Source of the DNA: Clostridia bacterium
GTDB lineage: Bacteria; Bacillota; Clostridia; Oscillospirales; Acutalibacteraceae
DNA: 64,000 bases
Reading direction: 5' to 3'
Assembly (NCBI GenBank): GCA_017410585.1
Contig: JAFQQM010000023.1
Location: forward strand, 92,393-156,392
Shown here piece after piece: positions 44,891 to 54,069 of the stretch. A program made the position numbers and the translations under genes. Position 1 is the first letter of the stretch, and the number at the start of each line of letters is the position of its first letter. The notes beneath the pieces are model-generated. The model made no database searches, had not been told where the DNA came from, and saw only the letters and a program-made list of their open reading frames with translations.

Positions 44891-46039
44891 TTACAGATTA
44901 TTCACCTTGATCTCGCCGCGAACGATAACCATCTTGATGTTCCAATCGCTATCCATCACCACCAAGTCAGCCAATTTGCCAACCGCAATGGAGCCGGTCT
45001 CGTGGTCCACACGAATGGCCTTGGCGGGGTTAATGGTAGCAGATTTGATCGCCTGCTTGACCGGCACACCGTAACTAATAACGTTCTTCAGTTCCTGATG
45101 CATATTCGAGGTGGAAGCCGCAATGACACCGCTTTCCAGTAACGCCTTGCCGTCGCGGACGAACACCGGCTGACCGCCGAGGCTGTATTCGCCATCCGGA
45201 CAACCGGCCGCTTCGCAGGAATCGCTGACGATGACCGAACCGTCCTCGCCGACCTGCGAGAAAGCAATACGAAGCGCCGCAGGATGGATATGGAAACCGT
45301 CGCAGATCAACTCGCAACGGACACCGTATGTTTTCGCCATATCAAAGGCCGCGCCGACCACGCCGGGGTCGCGGTGTGCCAAACCGGTCTGAGCATTGTA
45401 GAGGTGAGTAATATGGCGCGCACCGGCCTCGATAGCGGCCTTGGCCTCGTTGTAACCGGCGGCGGTATGAGCAATGGAAACGGGGCAATACGGCTGTACT
45501 TCGGCAATAAATTCCAAGCCGCCATCGCATTCGGGAGCGATATCCACCACCTTGACGATGCCACCGCAACCGTCAAACAGTTTGCGGAATTCTTCCTTAT
45601 CGGGATTGCGGACGTAATCGCCGTTTTGCGCGCCCTTCTTAGACATCGCAATGTACGGGCCTTCCATGTTGATGCCCTGAATATAGGCGCCGCTGACCTT
45701 ACCCATACAATTGCGAACGTTATCAAAAATCGTCTGCAACTCCTCAAAAGACAGGGTCATCGAGGTCGGGCAGAAGGAGGTGACGCCGTGGGTCACCAGC
45801 ATAGCGGACATGGCCTCCAGCGCCTCCGGCGTAGCGTTGCCTGTATCAACACCGGCGCATCCGTGGATATGCATATCCACAAAACCCGGAATGACCGTCA
45901 GGCCGGTAAGGTCATACACCGTCTCGTCGGACGGTTCCGCCATCGGGGCAACCGCTTTGATGCGTTCGCCGTCCGTCAAGATATCGGCCTTTACAGGCTC
46001 GAAGACGTCGTTATAAACAACTGCATTTTTCAAAAACAT
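44891..46039 (-). CDS. nagA: N-acetylglucosamine-6-phosphate deacetylase
   Basis: NagA removes acetate from GlcNAc-6-phosphate in amino sugar use and wall recycling. The 382 aa protein has DMHIHGCAGVD (metal site), INMEGPYIA, the substrate motif HLYNAQTGLAHRDPG and the catalytic Asp in IVSDSCEAAG. All active-site parts are present. No nagB is nearby. The gene stands between recN and the guaB promoter. Confidence 0.95.
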   Translation of the reverse strand: MFLKNAVVYNDVFEPVKADILTDGERIKAVAPMAEPSDETVYDLTGLTVIPGFVDMHIHGCAGVDTGNATPEALEAMSAMLVTHGVTSFCPTSMTLSFEELQTIFDNVRNCMGKVSGAYIQGINMEGPYIAMSKKGAQNGDYVRNPDKEEFRKLFDGCGGIVKVVDIAPECDGGLEFIAEVQPYCPVSIAHTAAGYNEAKAAIEAGARHITHLYNAQTGLAHRDPGVVGAAFDMAKTYGVRCELICDGFHIHPAALRIAFSQVGEDGSVIVSDSCEAAGCPDGEYSLGGQPVFVRDGKALLESGVIAASTSNMHQELKNVISYGVPVKQAIKSATINPAKAIRVDHETGSIAVGKLADLVVMDSDWNIKMVIVRGEIKVNNL

Positions 46040-46079
46040 ACCAATCTCTCCTTTGGTAAAATTCGATTTAGCGAAAAGG

Positions 46080-47759
46080 TTAATTTCCGCTTAATTCCAA
46101 CATTTCTCTGGCCGCCGTTAAACTGGCTTCGGTCACACTGCCGCTGACGATACGGGCCAGTTCGCGTTCACGGCCGATACGGTCTAACGGCGAAACGCGT
46201 GTAAAGGTTCGGTCATTGACAACCTCTTTGCTGATCAGCAGGTGGTGATGTCCTTGCGAAGCGATCTGTGCCAAGTGGGTAACGCACAAAATCTGGCGGG
46301 AACGGGACGAATGCGCCGCCGTCTGCCGCAATTTTTGTCCGACACGTTGAGCGGCATGACCACTGATACCGGTATCGATCTCGTCAAAGATCAGCGTATC
46401 GATATCATCCACGTCCGCCATGACCGATTTGATAGCCAGCATAATGCGCGACAGTTCACCGCCCGAGGCGATCTTCGCAATCGAACGAGGAGGTTCGCCG
46501 GGATTGGAGGAAATCAAGAATTCCACCTTATCCGCGCCGTTGACCGTCAAAGCGGTCGGTTCGATCGAGACCGCCATCGTCACACGCGGCATATCCAGAA
46601 AGGTCAGTTCCTCCTGCACCCGCCCGATGAATCGTTCCGCGGCGGTCTTACGGGCGGCGGTCAACTCGGCCGCCGCCGCCACCATCACGTCCTGTGCGGA
46701 TCGCAACTGCGCGGTCAGTTCCGCTATGCGCGCATCAGCGCCTTCGATACCGCCCAGTTCCCGTTTGCATTCCGCCAACGTGGCCAAGGCCGATTCCTCG
46801 GTACCGCCGTATTTGCTCAAAATACGGCGAAGGTAGGCCAAGCGATCCTCGACCTCGTCCCGTTCTGCCTCATCAAAGGTCAAGTCTTCAACGGCGGTAT
46901 GCAGTTCTTCGCCGCAGGCTTCCAACTCATACAGCAAAGTCTGTACGCGCTCGGAAAGCGGCGACAGTTCGTCCATCAACGAAGCGGCCGTCTGCAAATT
47001 CTCGGACACCGCCGACAGCAACGTTTCCACACCGTCGGTGTCGTCATCACCGCTGTAAGCCGAGGCGGCGCGGTGGAGGGCGGTCGTAATGCGTTCGCTA
47101 CTACGGAAGAGGTCACGGCGCTTTTTCAGCGCCTCCTCTTCCCCGATCTTGAGATCGGCACTTTCCAGTTCATCGATCTGGAAACACAACAGATCCGCAC
47201 GACGTTCCTTGGCGTCCTCGTCCATATCCAGTTTTTTCAGTTCGCGGCGAATAGCACAATAGTGGTGATAGGTCTCCGCATAGCGATCCGCGATCGGTTG
47301 TAAACGACCGAGTGCATCCAAATAACCACGATGGCGATCCACCGACAAAAGCGTTTGATTTTCGTGTTGTCCGTGAATATTGACCAACGCCCGCCCGATC
47401 TCACGAAGAGCCGCCACGGTAGCGGGGCGACCGCCGATACGAGCGGAGGTCTTGCCGTCTTCGCCGATTCGTCGGGAAATGATCAACGAGCCGTCCTCGT
47501 CGGGAACGTAGTCATTTTGCTCCAAGAGTGTCAGTACCGTCGGAGACAATTCGGTGAAAGTGGCGCTGACCAGCGCTTCGCAGCAACCGGTACGCACCAG
47601 ATCGCGCGACGTGCGTTCACCGAGAACGGCACCGAGAGCGTCGATAATGATGGATTTACCGGCACCGGTCTCACCGGTCAACACGTTAAATCCGGCATCC
47701 AACAGCAACTCAGCGCGTTCGATGATCGCCAGATTTTCAATGTAAAGAGCAGAAAGCAT
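46080..47759 (-). CDS. recN: DNA repair protein RecN
   Basis: RecN is an SMC-like ATPase in double-strand break repair. The 559 aa protein has Walker A LTGETGAGKSIIIDAL, coiled-coil arms (about residues 150-370), the signature region SGGELSRIMLAIK and Walker B TLIFDEIDTGISG. Full length. argR precedes it by 15 bp; the argR-recN pair is general in Firmicutes. Confidence 0.96.
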   Translation of the reverse strand: MLSALYIENLAIIERAELLLDAGFNVLTGETGAGKSIIIDALGAVLGERTSRDLVRTGCCEALVSATFTELSPTVLTLLEQNDYVPDEDGSLIISRRIGEDGKTSARIGGRPATVAALREIGRALVNIHGQHENQTLLSVDRHRGYLDALGRLQPIADRYAETYHHYCAIRRELKKLDMDEDAKERRADLLCFQIDELESADLKIGEEEALKKRRDLFRSSERITTALHRAASAYSGDDDTDGVETLLSAVSENLQTAASLMDELSPLSERVQTLLYELEACGEELHTAVEDLTFDEAERDEVEDRLAYLRRILSKYGGTEESALATLAECKRELGGIEGADARIAELTAQLRSAQDVMVAAAAELTAARKTAAERFIGRVQEELTFLDMPRVTMAVSIEPTALTVNGADKVEFLISSNPGEPPRSIAKIASGGELSRIMLAIKSVMADVDDIDTLIFDEIDTGISGHAAQRVGQKLRQTAAHSSRSRQILCVTHLAQIASQGHHHLLISKEVVNDRTFTRVSPLDRIGRERELARIVSGSVTEASLTAAREMLELSGN

Positions 47760-47774
47760 CCTTGCTTTTCTCCT

Positions 47775-48221
47775 TTATTTCAACTGTTGAAGTTTTTGTG
47801 CCATATCGGCGGCGTCCGACTCGGTACGCATCACGCAGAAGATGGTATCGTCGCCGGCCAACGTGCCGACGACCGTCTTCCATTGTAAAGCGTCCATGGC
47901 CGCACAGATACCCTGTGCCATACCGGAGGCGCATTTGATGACCACCATATTGCCCGCATAATCGACCGTAAGGGCGGCGTGGTCAAACAAGGAATGGAAC
48001 TTGGGGTAGGTCTTGTCCTCATGTGACAAACCGCTGGTATAACGGTAGCGGCCGTCCTCGCCCAGTGACTTGACCAGCCGCAACGCTTTCAAGTCGCGCG
48101 AGACGGTCGCCTGCGTGACTTCAAAACCCTCACGGCGAAGCAGATCCAGCAAGTCGGATTGTGTGTCGATCGCGTTCTCCTGTATCAATCGGAGGATCGC
48201 TTCCTGACGTCCCGATTTCAT
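47775..48221 (-). CDS. argR: Arginine repressor ArgR/AhrC
   Basis: ArgR is a hexameric arginine-responsive DNA-binding regulator. The 148 aa protein has the winged helix (TQSDLLDLLRREGFEVTQATVSRDLKAL) and the C-terminal arginine-binding domain (DYAGNMVVIKCASGMAQGICAAMD, TLAGDDTIFCV). The ATG at 48221 has GGAGGGG upstream. No arginine gene is in the window; the position between nadK and recN is the family norm. Confidence 0.95.
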   Translation of the reverse strand: MKSGRQEAILRLIQENAIDTQSDLLDLLRREGFEVTQATVSRDLKALRLVKSLGEDGRYRYTSGLSHEDKTYPKFHSLFDHAALTVDYAGNMVVIKCASGMAQGICAAMDALQWKTVVGTLAGDDTIFCVMRTESDAADMAQKLQQLK

Positions 48222-48234
48222 ATAGGCCCCTCCT

Positions 48235-49059
48235 TTACTCGTTACGATTAATGATCTTGTGGCGCAACACGTCGTAAAACTCGCGATGTTTGATATGCAA
48301 AAATCGCGCTTTTTGCGCACTGCGGTAAACGGTCAGTGTGTCGGCGGGCGTCAGCGGTTGACCCGAGCGGCCGTCGACAGCATAATAAACGCCTTCTTTT
48401 TCGGCGTTGGGAACGGTCAGCGTCAGCACGCTTTCCGGTCGGAAGATGTACGAACGCGCCGTAAGCGTATGCGGGCATAGCGGTGTCAGCAACAACGCAT
48501 CCATCGACGGATCGACGACCGGACCACCGGCCGATAGCGAATAACCGGTCGAGCCGGTGGAGGTGGCCAACAACACACCGTCACCTTGGTATTCGATCAC
48601 CTTGGTATCGCCGTTTTTAACGCAAACCGTCACCGGCGGCATCAACGCATTGCGACACAGTGCCAGTTCATTGAGCGCGGTCATCGGCTCACCGCCATTA
48701 ACCGAAACCGAGAGCATCATCCGTTCCTCTACGGTATAATTGCCGGTCAATAACTGCGGCAACAAGTCCAATTCATCCGCTTCCAGATCGGTCATAAATC
48801 CAAGATGTCCGCAGTTGATACCAAGTATCGGCTTGCCGTACACGGCGGCTCGCTTGGCAATATGCAACATCGTACCGTCACCGCCCAGTGCCACCACCGC
48901 ATCGCAATCCGCAATACAAGCGTCGTTCTGCTCGCTAAACGGCTGATCCCCTTCCGGCAACAATATCGAAGCGCCGGCAACGGTCAGGATACGCACCGCT
49001 TCCGAAGCGGTTTGCTGCAATTTTTCGGTTTTGTTGTTGGGGATTACTGCGATCTTCAA
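48235..49059 (-). CDS. nadK: NAD kinase
   Basis: NadK phosphorylates NAD to NADP. The 274 aa protein has LGGDGTMLHIAKRA with the catalytic Asp, GINCGHLGFMTD, ALNELALCR (NE/D motif) and STGSTGYSLSAGG. A TTG at 49059 (then KIAVIPNN) is taken as start; a GTG at 49068 that overlaps the tlyA stop is an alternative. Confidence 0.93.
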   Translation of the reverse strand: MKIAVIPNNKTEKLQQTASEAVRILTVAGASILLPEGDQPFSEQNDACIADCDAVVALGGDGTMLHIAKRAAVYGKPILGINCGHLGFMTDLEADELDLLPQLLTGNYTVEERMMLSVSVNGGEPMTALNELALCRNALMPPVTVCVKNGDTKVIEYQGDGVLLATSTGSTGYSLSAGGPVVDPSMDALLLTPLCPHTLTARSYIFRPESVLTLTVPNAEKEGVYYAVDGRSGQPLTPADTLTVYRSAQKARFLHIKHREFYDVLRHKIINRNE

Positions 49060-49064
49060 AAGGA

Positions 49065-49901
49065 TCACCGTCCGTTCTTATTGGTCAGTTCCCGCACGGC
49101 CGTATCGACCGTCCTATCGATCTGCGCTTCAGGGAAAAACGCGATCTCCTGCCGTGGCAGGTAGCGGGTCACCGCCAAATATTCTATGTTGCCGTCACCG
49201 CCGCGTACCGGCGAAAAATCGAGGTACTGCGTTTGCAGGTGATTGGCAGTAAAATAGAGCAACAGTTCGGCAATGACCCGCCGATGATCGGCAGGATCAC
49301 GCACGATGCCGTGCTTGTTAAGTGCTTTTCTGCCCGCCTCAAACTGCGGTTTGATAAGGCATACGAAGTGGGCCCCGTCTTTCAGCAGGTGGCAGATCTC
49401 CGGCACGACCGCTCGAAGCGAAATAAAGGAGACGTCCGTTGCGGCAAAATCCAAACTGCCGGTAGCGATCTGTTTGCCGATCTTTTCTCGGTCACGGATG
49501 TCGGTCTGTTCCATACAGACCACGCGAGGATCTTGCCGCAACGTTTCGTGCAGTTGATCCCGACCGACATCGATCGCATAAACGCGAACCGCACCGCGTT
49601 GTAACATACATTGAGTAAAACCGCCGGTAGAAGCACCGATATCGGCAACCGTCATCCCTTCCAGCGACGGAAAATACCGTTCCAAGGCTTTATCCAATTT
49701 ATAGCCGCCACGTCCCACAAAGCGCGGTGCGCCCTGCAAACTGACCACCGAATCGGTCGGCAACACCGACGATGACGGTTTGGTCACCGTCTTGCCGTTG
49801 ACTGTCACCTGACCGCCGACGATCAGTTCTTTTGCCTTCTCGCGGCCGGAAGCCAGACCGTCTTTAACCAAACGCAGATCCAGCCGCACGCCATCACTCA
49901 T
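49065..49901 (-). CDS. tlyA: TlyA-family rRNA 2'-O-methyltransferase (RrmJ/FtsJ fold)
   Basis: The 278 aa protein has an N-terminal S4 RNA-binding domain (RLDLRLVKDGLASGREKAKELI) and the SAM motif VADIGASTGGFTQCML followed by the catalytic Lys/Asp residues (DVGRDQL, ATDVSFISL). In mycobacteria TlyA methylates cytidines in 16S and 23S rRNA. It was once called haemolysin. It overlaps the dxs stop by 8 nt. Confidence 0.93.
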   Translation of the reverse strand: MSDGVRLDLRLVKDGLASGREKAKELIVGGQVTVNGKTVTKPSSSVLPTDSVVSLQGAPRFVGRGGYKLDKALERYFPSLEGMTVADIGASTGGFTQCMLQRGAVRVYAIDVGRDQLHETLRQDPRVVCMEQTDIRDREKIGKQIATGSLDFAATDVSFISLRAVVPEICHLLKDGAHFVCLIKPQFEAGRKALNKHGIVRDPADHRRVIAELLLYFTANHLQTQYLDFSPVRGGDGNIEYLAVTRYLPRQEIAFFPEAQIDRTVDTAVRELTNKNGR

Positions 49902-51750
49902 GAGCATCCTCCGAAATAAAGGCACGCAGGCCCTCGGTATTCAAACCGGTCATTGCCAACGCTTCAGAAACCGTGCAAGTGGGCATAAATCCGTCGATGG
50001 CACGCAGTTCGTAACGACCGGCGTAGCCGACTTTACGGAGCAACCAGCCGAAGGCTTCGCCCACGCCGCCGGTGCGGATACCTTCCTCGGCAAAATATAC
50101 TTCACGGTAAGAAGATGCCAGACGCGCCGCGTCTTCGGGAATCGGCAAAATGCGGGTCAATTTCAGCACGTCGACAGACAGACCGTCCGTGGCTTGCAAC
50201 GCCTCCGACAGCAACGTACCGTAGGTGACCAACAGTTTGGTCGCTCCTTCACTGCGATACAGCGTAAAGGGTGTGTCCTCCGCCGCAAAATACGACGGTA
50301 ACGGACGCTCGACACCACGCGGATAGCGCACCGCCGCGATACCCTCGGTCTGATAGATCGCCCGATTGAGGCAAAGGCGCAGATCGTCGTAGGACGACGG
50401 CGCAAACAGCGTTACGTGCGGAATGGTACGCAAAAACGCCGTATCGAAAATACCTTGATGGGTGGTGCCGTCTGCCGGCACCAGACCGGCGCGATCAATA
50501 CCCAGCACAACGTGGTTATTGGCGATCGCCGTATCGTTTAGCAGTTGATCGTAGCAACGTTGCAGGAAGGTGGAGTACACCGCAAAGACCGGCAACATCC
50601 CGCCGACAGCAAGGCCGGACGCGAAGGTGACCGCATGTTCTTCCGCGATGCCCACATCCGCAAAACGTTCGGGATAGGCGTATTCAAAACCACCGAGGCC
50701 TGTACCGTCACGCATCGCGGCCGTAATGGCAAACAAGCGGTCATCGGTGGCGGCCAGACGGGTCAGTTCCTCACCGAATACCGAGGAGAAGGAAGTGCCG
50801 GAAGTGGGACTGTCGCCGGTATCGATATCAAACAGACCGAGACCGTGGAAGCGGGAGGGATCCTGCTCGGCAGGCAGGTAGCCTTTCCCCTTCTGTGTCT
50901 CAATATGCAACAGCACCGGCCGGCCGATATCCTTGGCGGTAGCCAATGCCTGCGTCAGGTCGCGCAGGTTGTGACCGTCGATCGGGCCGAAATAGTAAAA
51001 GCCCATATCCTCAAACACCGTACTGCTGTCGTACAGCGCATATTTGATATTCAACTTGGCACGCAGTAAAAACCGATAGATCGGTTTGCCGATCAACGGG
51101 ATATGCATCAGCACCTTGGTCAAGCCACGTTTAAAACGGACGTACCGACTGCGAGAGCGCAAGTTGGAGAGATGCCGCGCCACAAAGCCGACGTTCCGGC
51201 CGATAGACATCCGGTTATCATTGAGCACGACGATCAGACGATCGTTGCTGTGTCCGGCGTTATTGAGACCTTCGTAGGCCTCACCGCCGGTCAGCGCGCC
51301 GTCACCAAGTACCGCCACCGTATAGTGACCGTTCCCCGACAACGTGGCGGCACGGGCAATGCCGCAGGCGGCCGAGACCGCCGTACTGCTGTGTCCGGCA
51401 ACAAACGCATCATACGGGCTTTCAGACGGATTCGGGAAACCGGAGATGCCATCCTTCTGCCGAAGCGTACCGAAACGGTCGAAGCGGCCGGTCAGTAATT
51501 TGTGTGCATAGCATTGATGCCCGACGTCCCAGACGATCTTATCGTTCGGGCAATCGAGAAAACGATGCAACGCGACGGTCAGTTCCACCACGCCGAGATT
51601 GGAGGCCAAATGTCCTCCTGTCTGCGACACGGTGGAAACGATCTTTTCACGAAGTTCGGCACAAAGCGTATTCAGTTGTTCATCGGTCAACGCATCCAGA
51701 TCCCGTGGAGAGGTGATGCGTTCCAACAAGCTTTTCCGTTCCTCTGCCAT
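49894..51750 (-). CDS. dxs: 1-deoxy-D-xylulose-5-phosphate synthase
   Basis: Dxs starts the MEP isoprenoid pathway from pyruvate and glyceraldehyde 3-phosphate. The 618 aa protein has the thiamine diphosphate motif GDGALTGGEAYEGLNNAG, VLNDNRMSIGRNVG, and the C-terminal pyrimidine-binding region (GIAEEHAVTFASG). The ATG at 51750 (MAEERKSLLERI) is preferred. ispA is directly upstream, so two isoprenoid steps share the operon. Confidence 0.96.
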   Translation of the reverse strand: MAEERKSLLERITSPRDLDALTDEQLNTLCAELREKIVSTVSQTGGHLASNLGVVELTVALHRFLDCPNDKIVWDVGHQCYAHKLLTGRFDRFGTLRQKDGISGFPNPSESPYDAFVAGHSSTAVSAACGIARAATLSGNGHYTVAVLGDGALTGGEAYEGLNNAGHSNDRLIVVLNDNRMSIGRNVGFVARHLSNLRSRSRYVRFKRGLTKVLMHIPLIGKPIYRFLLRAKLNIKYALYDSSTVFEDMGFYYFGPIDGHNLRDLTQALATAKDIGRPVLLHIETQKGKGYLPAEQDPSRFHGLGLFDIDTGDSPTSGTSFSSVFGEELTRLAATDDRLFAITAAMRDGTGLGGFEYAYPERFADVGIAEEHAVTFASGLAVGGMLPVFAVYSTFLQRCYDQLLNDTAIANNHVVLGIDRAGLVPADGTTHQGIFDTAFLRTIPHVTLFAPSSYDDLRLCLNRAIYQTEGIAAVRYPRGVERPLPSYFAAEDTPFTLYRSEGATKLLVTYGTLLSEALQATDGLSVDVLKLTRILPIPEDAARLASSYREVYFAEEGIRTGGVGEAFGWLLRKVGYAGRYELRAIDGFMPTCTVSEALAMTGLNTEGLRAFISEDAHE

Positions 51751-51764
51751 AAACATCCTCAATA

Positions 51765-52652
51765 TCAAGACGGGCGGTTAAGCAAAGCGCCGGTTAGTTC
51801 CCGCAATTCATTTGCCGCTTCGCCAAAAGCAGACAACGCCTCCAAAGCGGCATCAGTCTCGCTTTCCGCCATCTGGCGGGCACCGTCCAATCCGTATAAC
51901 GTCACGTAGGTGGATTTTTTATTTTCTTCATCGGCGCCGGTCGGCTTGCCGAGTTGCTCCGCCGTGGCGGTCGCATCCAGCAGATCATCCACGATCTGGA
52001 ACGCCAGACCGAGGTGGGCGCCGTACGCTTCCGCCGCCGCCACTCGCGCTTCATCGGCATCCGCAAGGATCGCCCCCATTTTGCAAGCGGCAATAAGCAA
52101 CGCGCCGGTCTTTTTACGATGCAGTTCTTCCAGAACGTCACTCTCGATCAGTTTGCCTTCGCTTTGCAGATCGATGGTCTGTCCGCCGATCATACCGTCC
52201 TGACCGGCGGCATCCGCCAACACGGCAGTGGCATTCAGCGCGCTTTCAGCGGAGAGACCGTTGCGATTTTTCGGAGAAACGCAAACCTCAAACGCCCGAT
52301 TCAGCAGACCGTCCCCTGCCAGCAAAGCGATCGTCTCGCCGTAGGCGGCGTGGGTGGACGGGCGTCCGCGACGAAGCGGGCTGTTATCCATACACGGCAG
52401 ATCGTCGTGAACCAGCGAATAGGAATGGATCATCTCCAGAGCGCAGGCAAACGGCAACGCCTTTTCCGCGTCACCGCCGCACAGACGGGCAAATTCCATC
52501 ACCAGCACCGGACGAATACGCTTGCCGCCGGCTTCGCAGGCATACGCCATCGCCTCGGCGGTCACAGCGGACGCGCCCTCGGCAACCGGTAAATACTGCG
52601 GCAATGCCGTCTCGATACGAAGACGGTGGTGTTCCAAAACAGCCGTGTACAT
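51765..52652 (-). CDS. ispA: Polyprenyl synthetase (farnesyl/geranylgeranyl diphosphate synthase)
   Basis: The enzyme elongates allylic diphosphates with isopentenyl diphosphate. The 295 aa protein has the first Asp-rich motif in SLVHDDLPCMDNSPLRRGRP and the second in FQIVDDLLDATATAEQLGK, with the GGKRIRPVL start. The length and the residues before the first DDxxD fit a short-chain (C15) synthase. ATG at 52652; xseB ends 3 bp upstream. Confidence 0.94.
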   Translation of the reverse strand: MYTAVLEHHRLRIETALPQYLPVAEGASAVTAEAMAYACEAGGKRIRPVLVMEFARLCGGDAEKALPFACALEMIHSYSLVHDDLPCMDNSPLRRGRPSTHAAYGETIALLAGDGLLNRAFEVCVSPKNRNGLSAESALNATAVLADAAGQDGMIGGQTIDLQSEGKLIESDVLEELHRKKTGALLIAACKMGAILADADEARVAAAEAYGAHLGLAFQIVDDLLDATATAEQLGKPTGADEENKKSTYVTLYGLDGARQMAESETDAALEALSAFGEAANELRELTGALLNRPS

Positions 52653-52654
52653 AC

Positions 52655-52858
52655 TTATTCCTCCACAGCGGCCGTGTCGGTCAGACGGCGGATCTTCTGC
52701 TCCGCCGTATCCAGCGACTGACGGCAAAAACCGGTCAGGCGGGTGCCTTCTTCAAACAAACGGATGGACTCATCCAGCGAGCATTTGCCGCTTTCCAATT
52801 TGGCCACGATCTGTTCCAAGCGGGTCATCGCCTGCTCAAAGGTCAATTTATCTTCCAT
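52655..52858 (-). CDS. xseB: Exodeoxyribonuclease VII small subunit
   Basis: XseB pairs with XseA to degrade single-stranded DNA. The 67 aa protein has the family pattern LTFEQAMTRLEQIVAKLESG, LDESIRLFEEGTRL. It overlaps xseA by 11 nt, so translation is coupled. Confidence 0.94.
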   Translation of the reverse strand: MEDKLTFEQAMTRLEQIVAKLESGKCSLDESIRLFEEGTRLTGFCRQSLDTAEQKIRRLTDTAAVEE

Positions 52859-54053
52859 CGGGGATTGCCTCCTCTGCTTTACATACGATCTGTCCGTCCT
52901 CCAGACGAACGGTCACGCGGTCACCGACCGCGACGTCTTGAACCGAGCGCAACGCGCTCTCATTTTTGTACGCGATAGCATAGCCACGTCCCAACACTTT
53001 GAGAGGGCTAAGCGCATCCAACTTACCGGCCAGTTCCGCCAAGCGGCGTCCACCGGCAGTCAAACTGCCTTGTCCTGCACGGGCAATGGCGTTGGTCAGA
53101 TAATCCAGCCGCATCCGTTGCTCATCCACCACGTACAGCGGCGAGGTCATACAGCGTCGGCTGGCGATCGCCTCGACGCGCTGACGGTTGCGACGGACCG
53201 TTTCCACCGAAGCCGCCGCCATCCGCTGTTTCCATTGAAGCAGGCGGTGCACCAACTCGGTCTGATCCGGCACCGCCAATTCCGCCGCGGCGGACGGGGT
53301 CGGTGCACGAAGGTCCGCCACGAAATCGCAGATGGTAAAGTCGGTCTCGTGACCGACCGCCGAAATGACCGGAATTTTGGATGCGGCAACCGTTCTTGCT
53401 AACGTTTCGTCGTTAAACGCCCACAGATCCTCGATCGAGCCGCCGCCGCGTCCGACGATCAGCACGTCGGCCGCCATACGGTCGTTAAATTCCTTGACCG
53501 CCGCGGTGATCTGCGCCGCCGCGCCGTCTCCCTGCACCAGCACCGGTGCCATCACGATCTCCGCCATCGGATAGCGTCGGCCGAGAACGTTGCGGATATC
53601 CTGCACCGCCGCACCGGTTTCGGACGTGATGACGCCGACGCGGGACGGATAGCGGGGAATCGGGCGTTTGCGGGATTCATCAAACAAGCCTTCTTCGGCC
53701 AGTTTGGCTTTGAGTTGCTCATACGCGACCTGCAATGCGCCGACACCGTCGGGTTGCATCTCGTCGATCAACAACTGGTAAGAGCCGCCTTTTTCGTACA
53801 GTGTGACCTTTGCCTTAACGATCACCTTCATACCGTCTTCGGGACGGAAATTCAGTTTTGCCGCCGCAAAACGGTACATCACCGCACTGATGACCGCCCC
53901 CTCATCTTTGAGTGACAGATAGAGATGGCCGGACGCGTAGTGATTTTTAAAATTGCTGATCTCACCGCGAATATAAAGAGAACCCAGATGAGGGTCCCGT
54001 TCCAGCACCGTTTTGACATACCGGTTTAACTGGGATACACTGATGACCGCCAT
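52848..54053 (-). CDS. xseA: Exodeoxyribonuclease VII large subunit
   Basis: The 401 aa protein has the N-terminal OB fold (SVSQLNRYVKTVLERD, YIRGEISNFK), and the nuclease core with RVGVITSETGAAVQDI, VLIVGRGGGSIEDLWAFNDE and PVISAVGHETDFTICDFVADLRAPTPSAAAE, followed by a coiled coil and a short C-terminal barrel (GRGYAI). Complete. ATG at 54053 has AGGAGG upstream. Confidence 0.96.
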   Translation of the reverse strand: MAVISVSQLNRYVKTVLERDPHLGSLYIRGEISNFKNHYASGHLYLSLKDEGAVISAVMYRFAAAKLNFRPEDGMKVIVKAKVTLYEKGGSYQLLIDEMQPDGVGALQVAYEQLKAKLAEEGLFDESRKRPIPRYPSRVGVITSETGAAVQDIRNVLGRRYPMAEIVMAPVLVQGDGAAAQITAAVKEFNDRMAADVLIVGRGGGSIEDLWAFNDETLARTVAASKIPVISAVGHETDFTICDFVADLRAPTPSAAAELAVPDQTELVHRLLQWKQRMAAASVETVRRNRQRVEAIASRRCMTSPLYVVDEQRMRLDYLTNAIARAGQGSLTAGGRRLAELAGKLDALSPLKVLGRGYAIAYKNESALRSVQDVAVGDRVTVRLEDGQIVCKAEEAIPDGR

Positions 54054-54069
54054 ATAGGTTCTCCTCCTT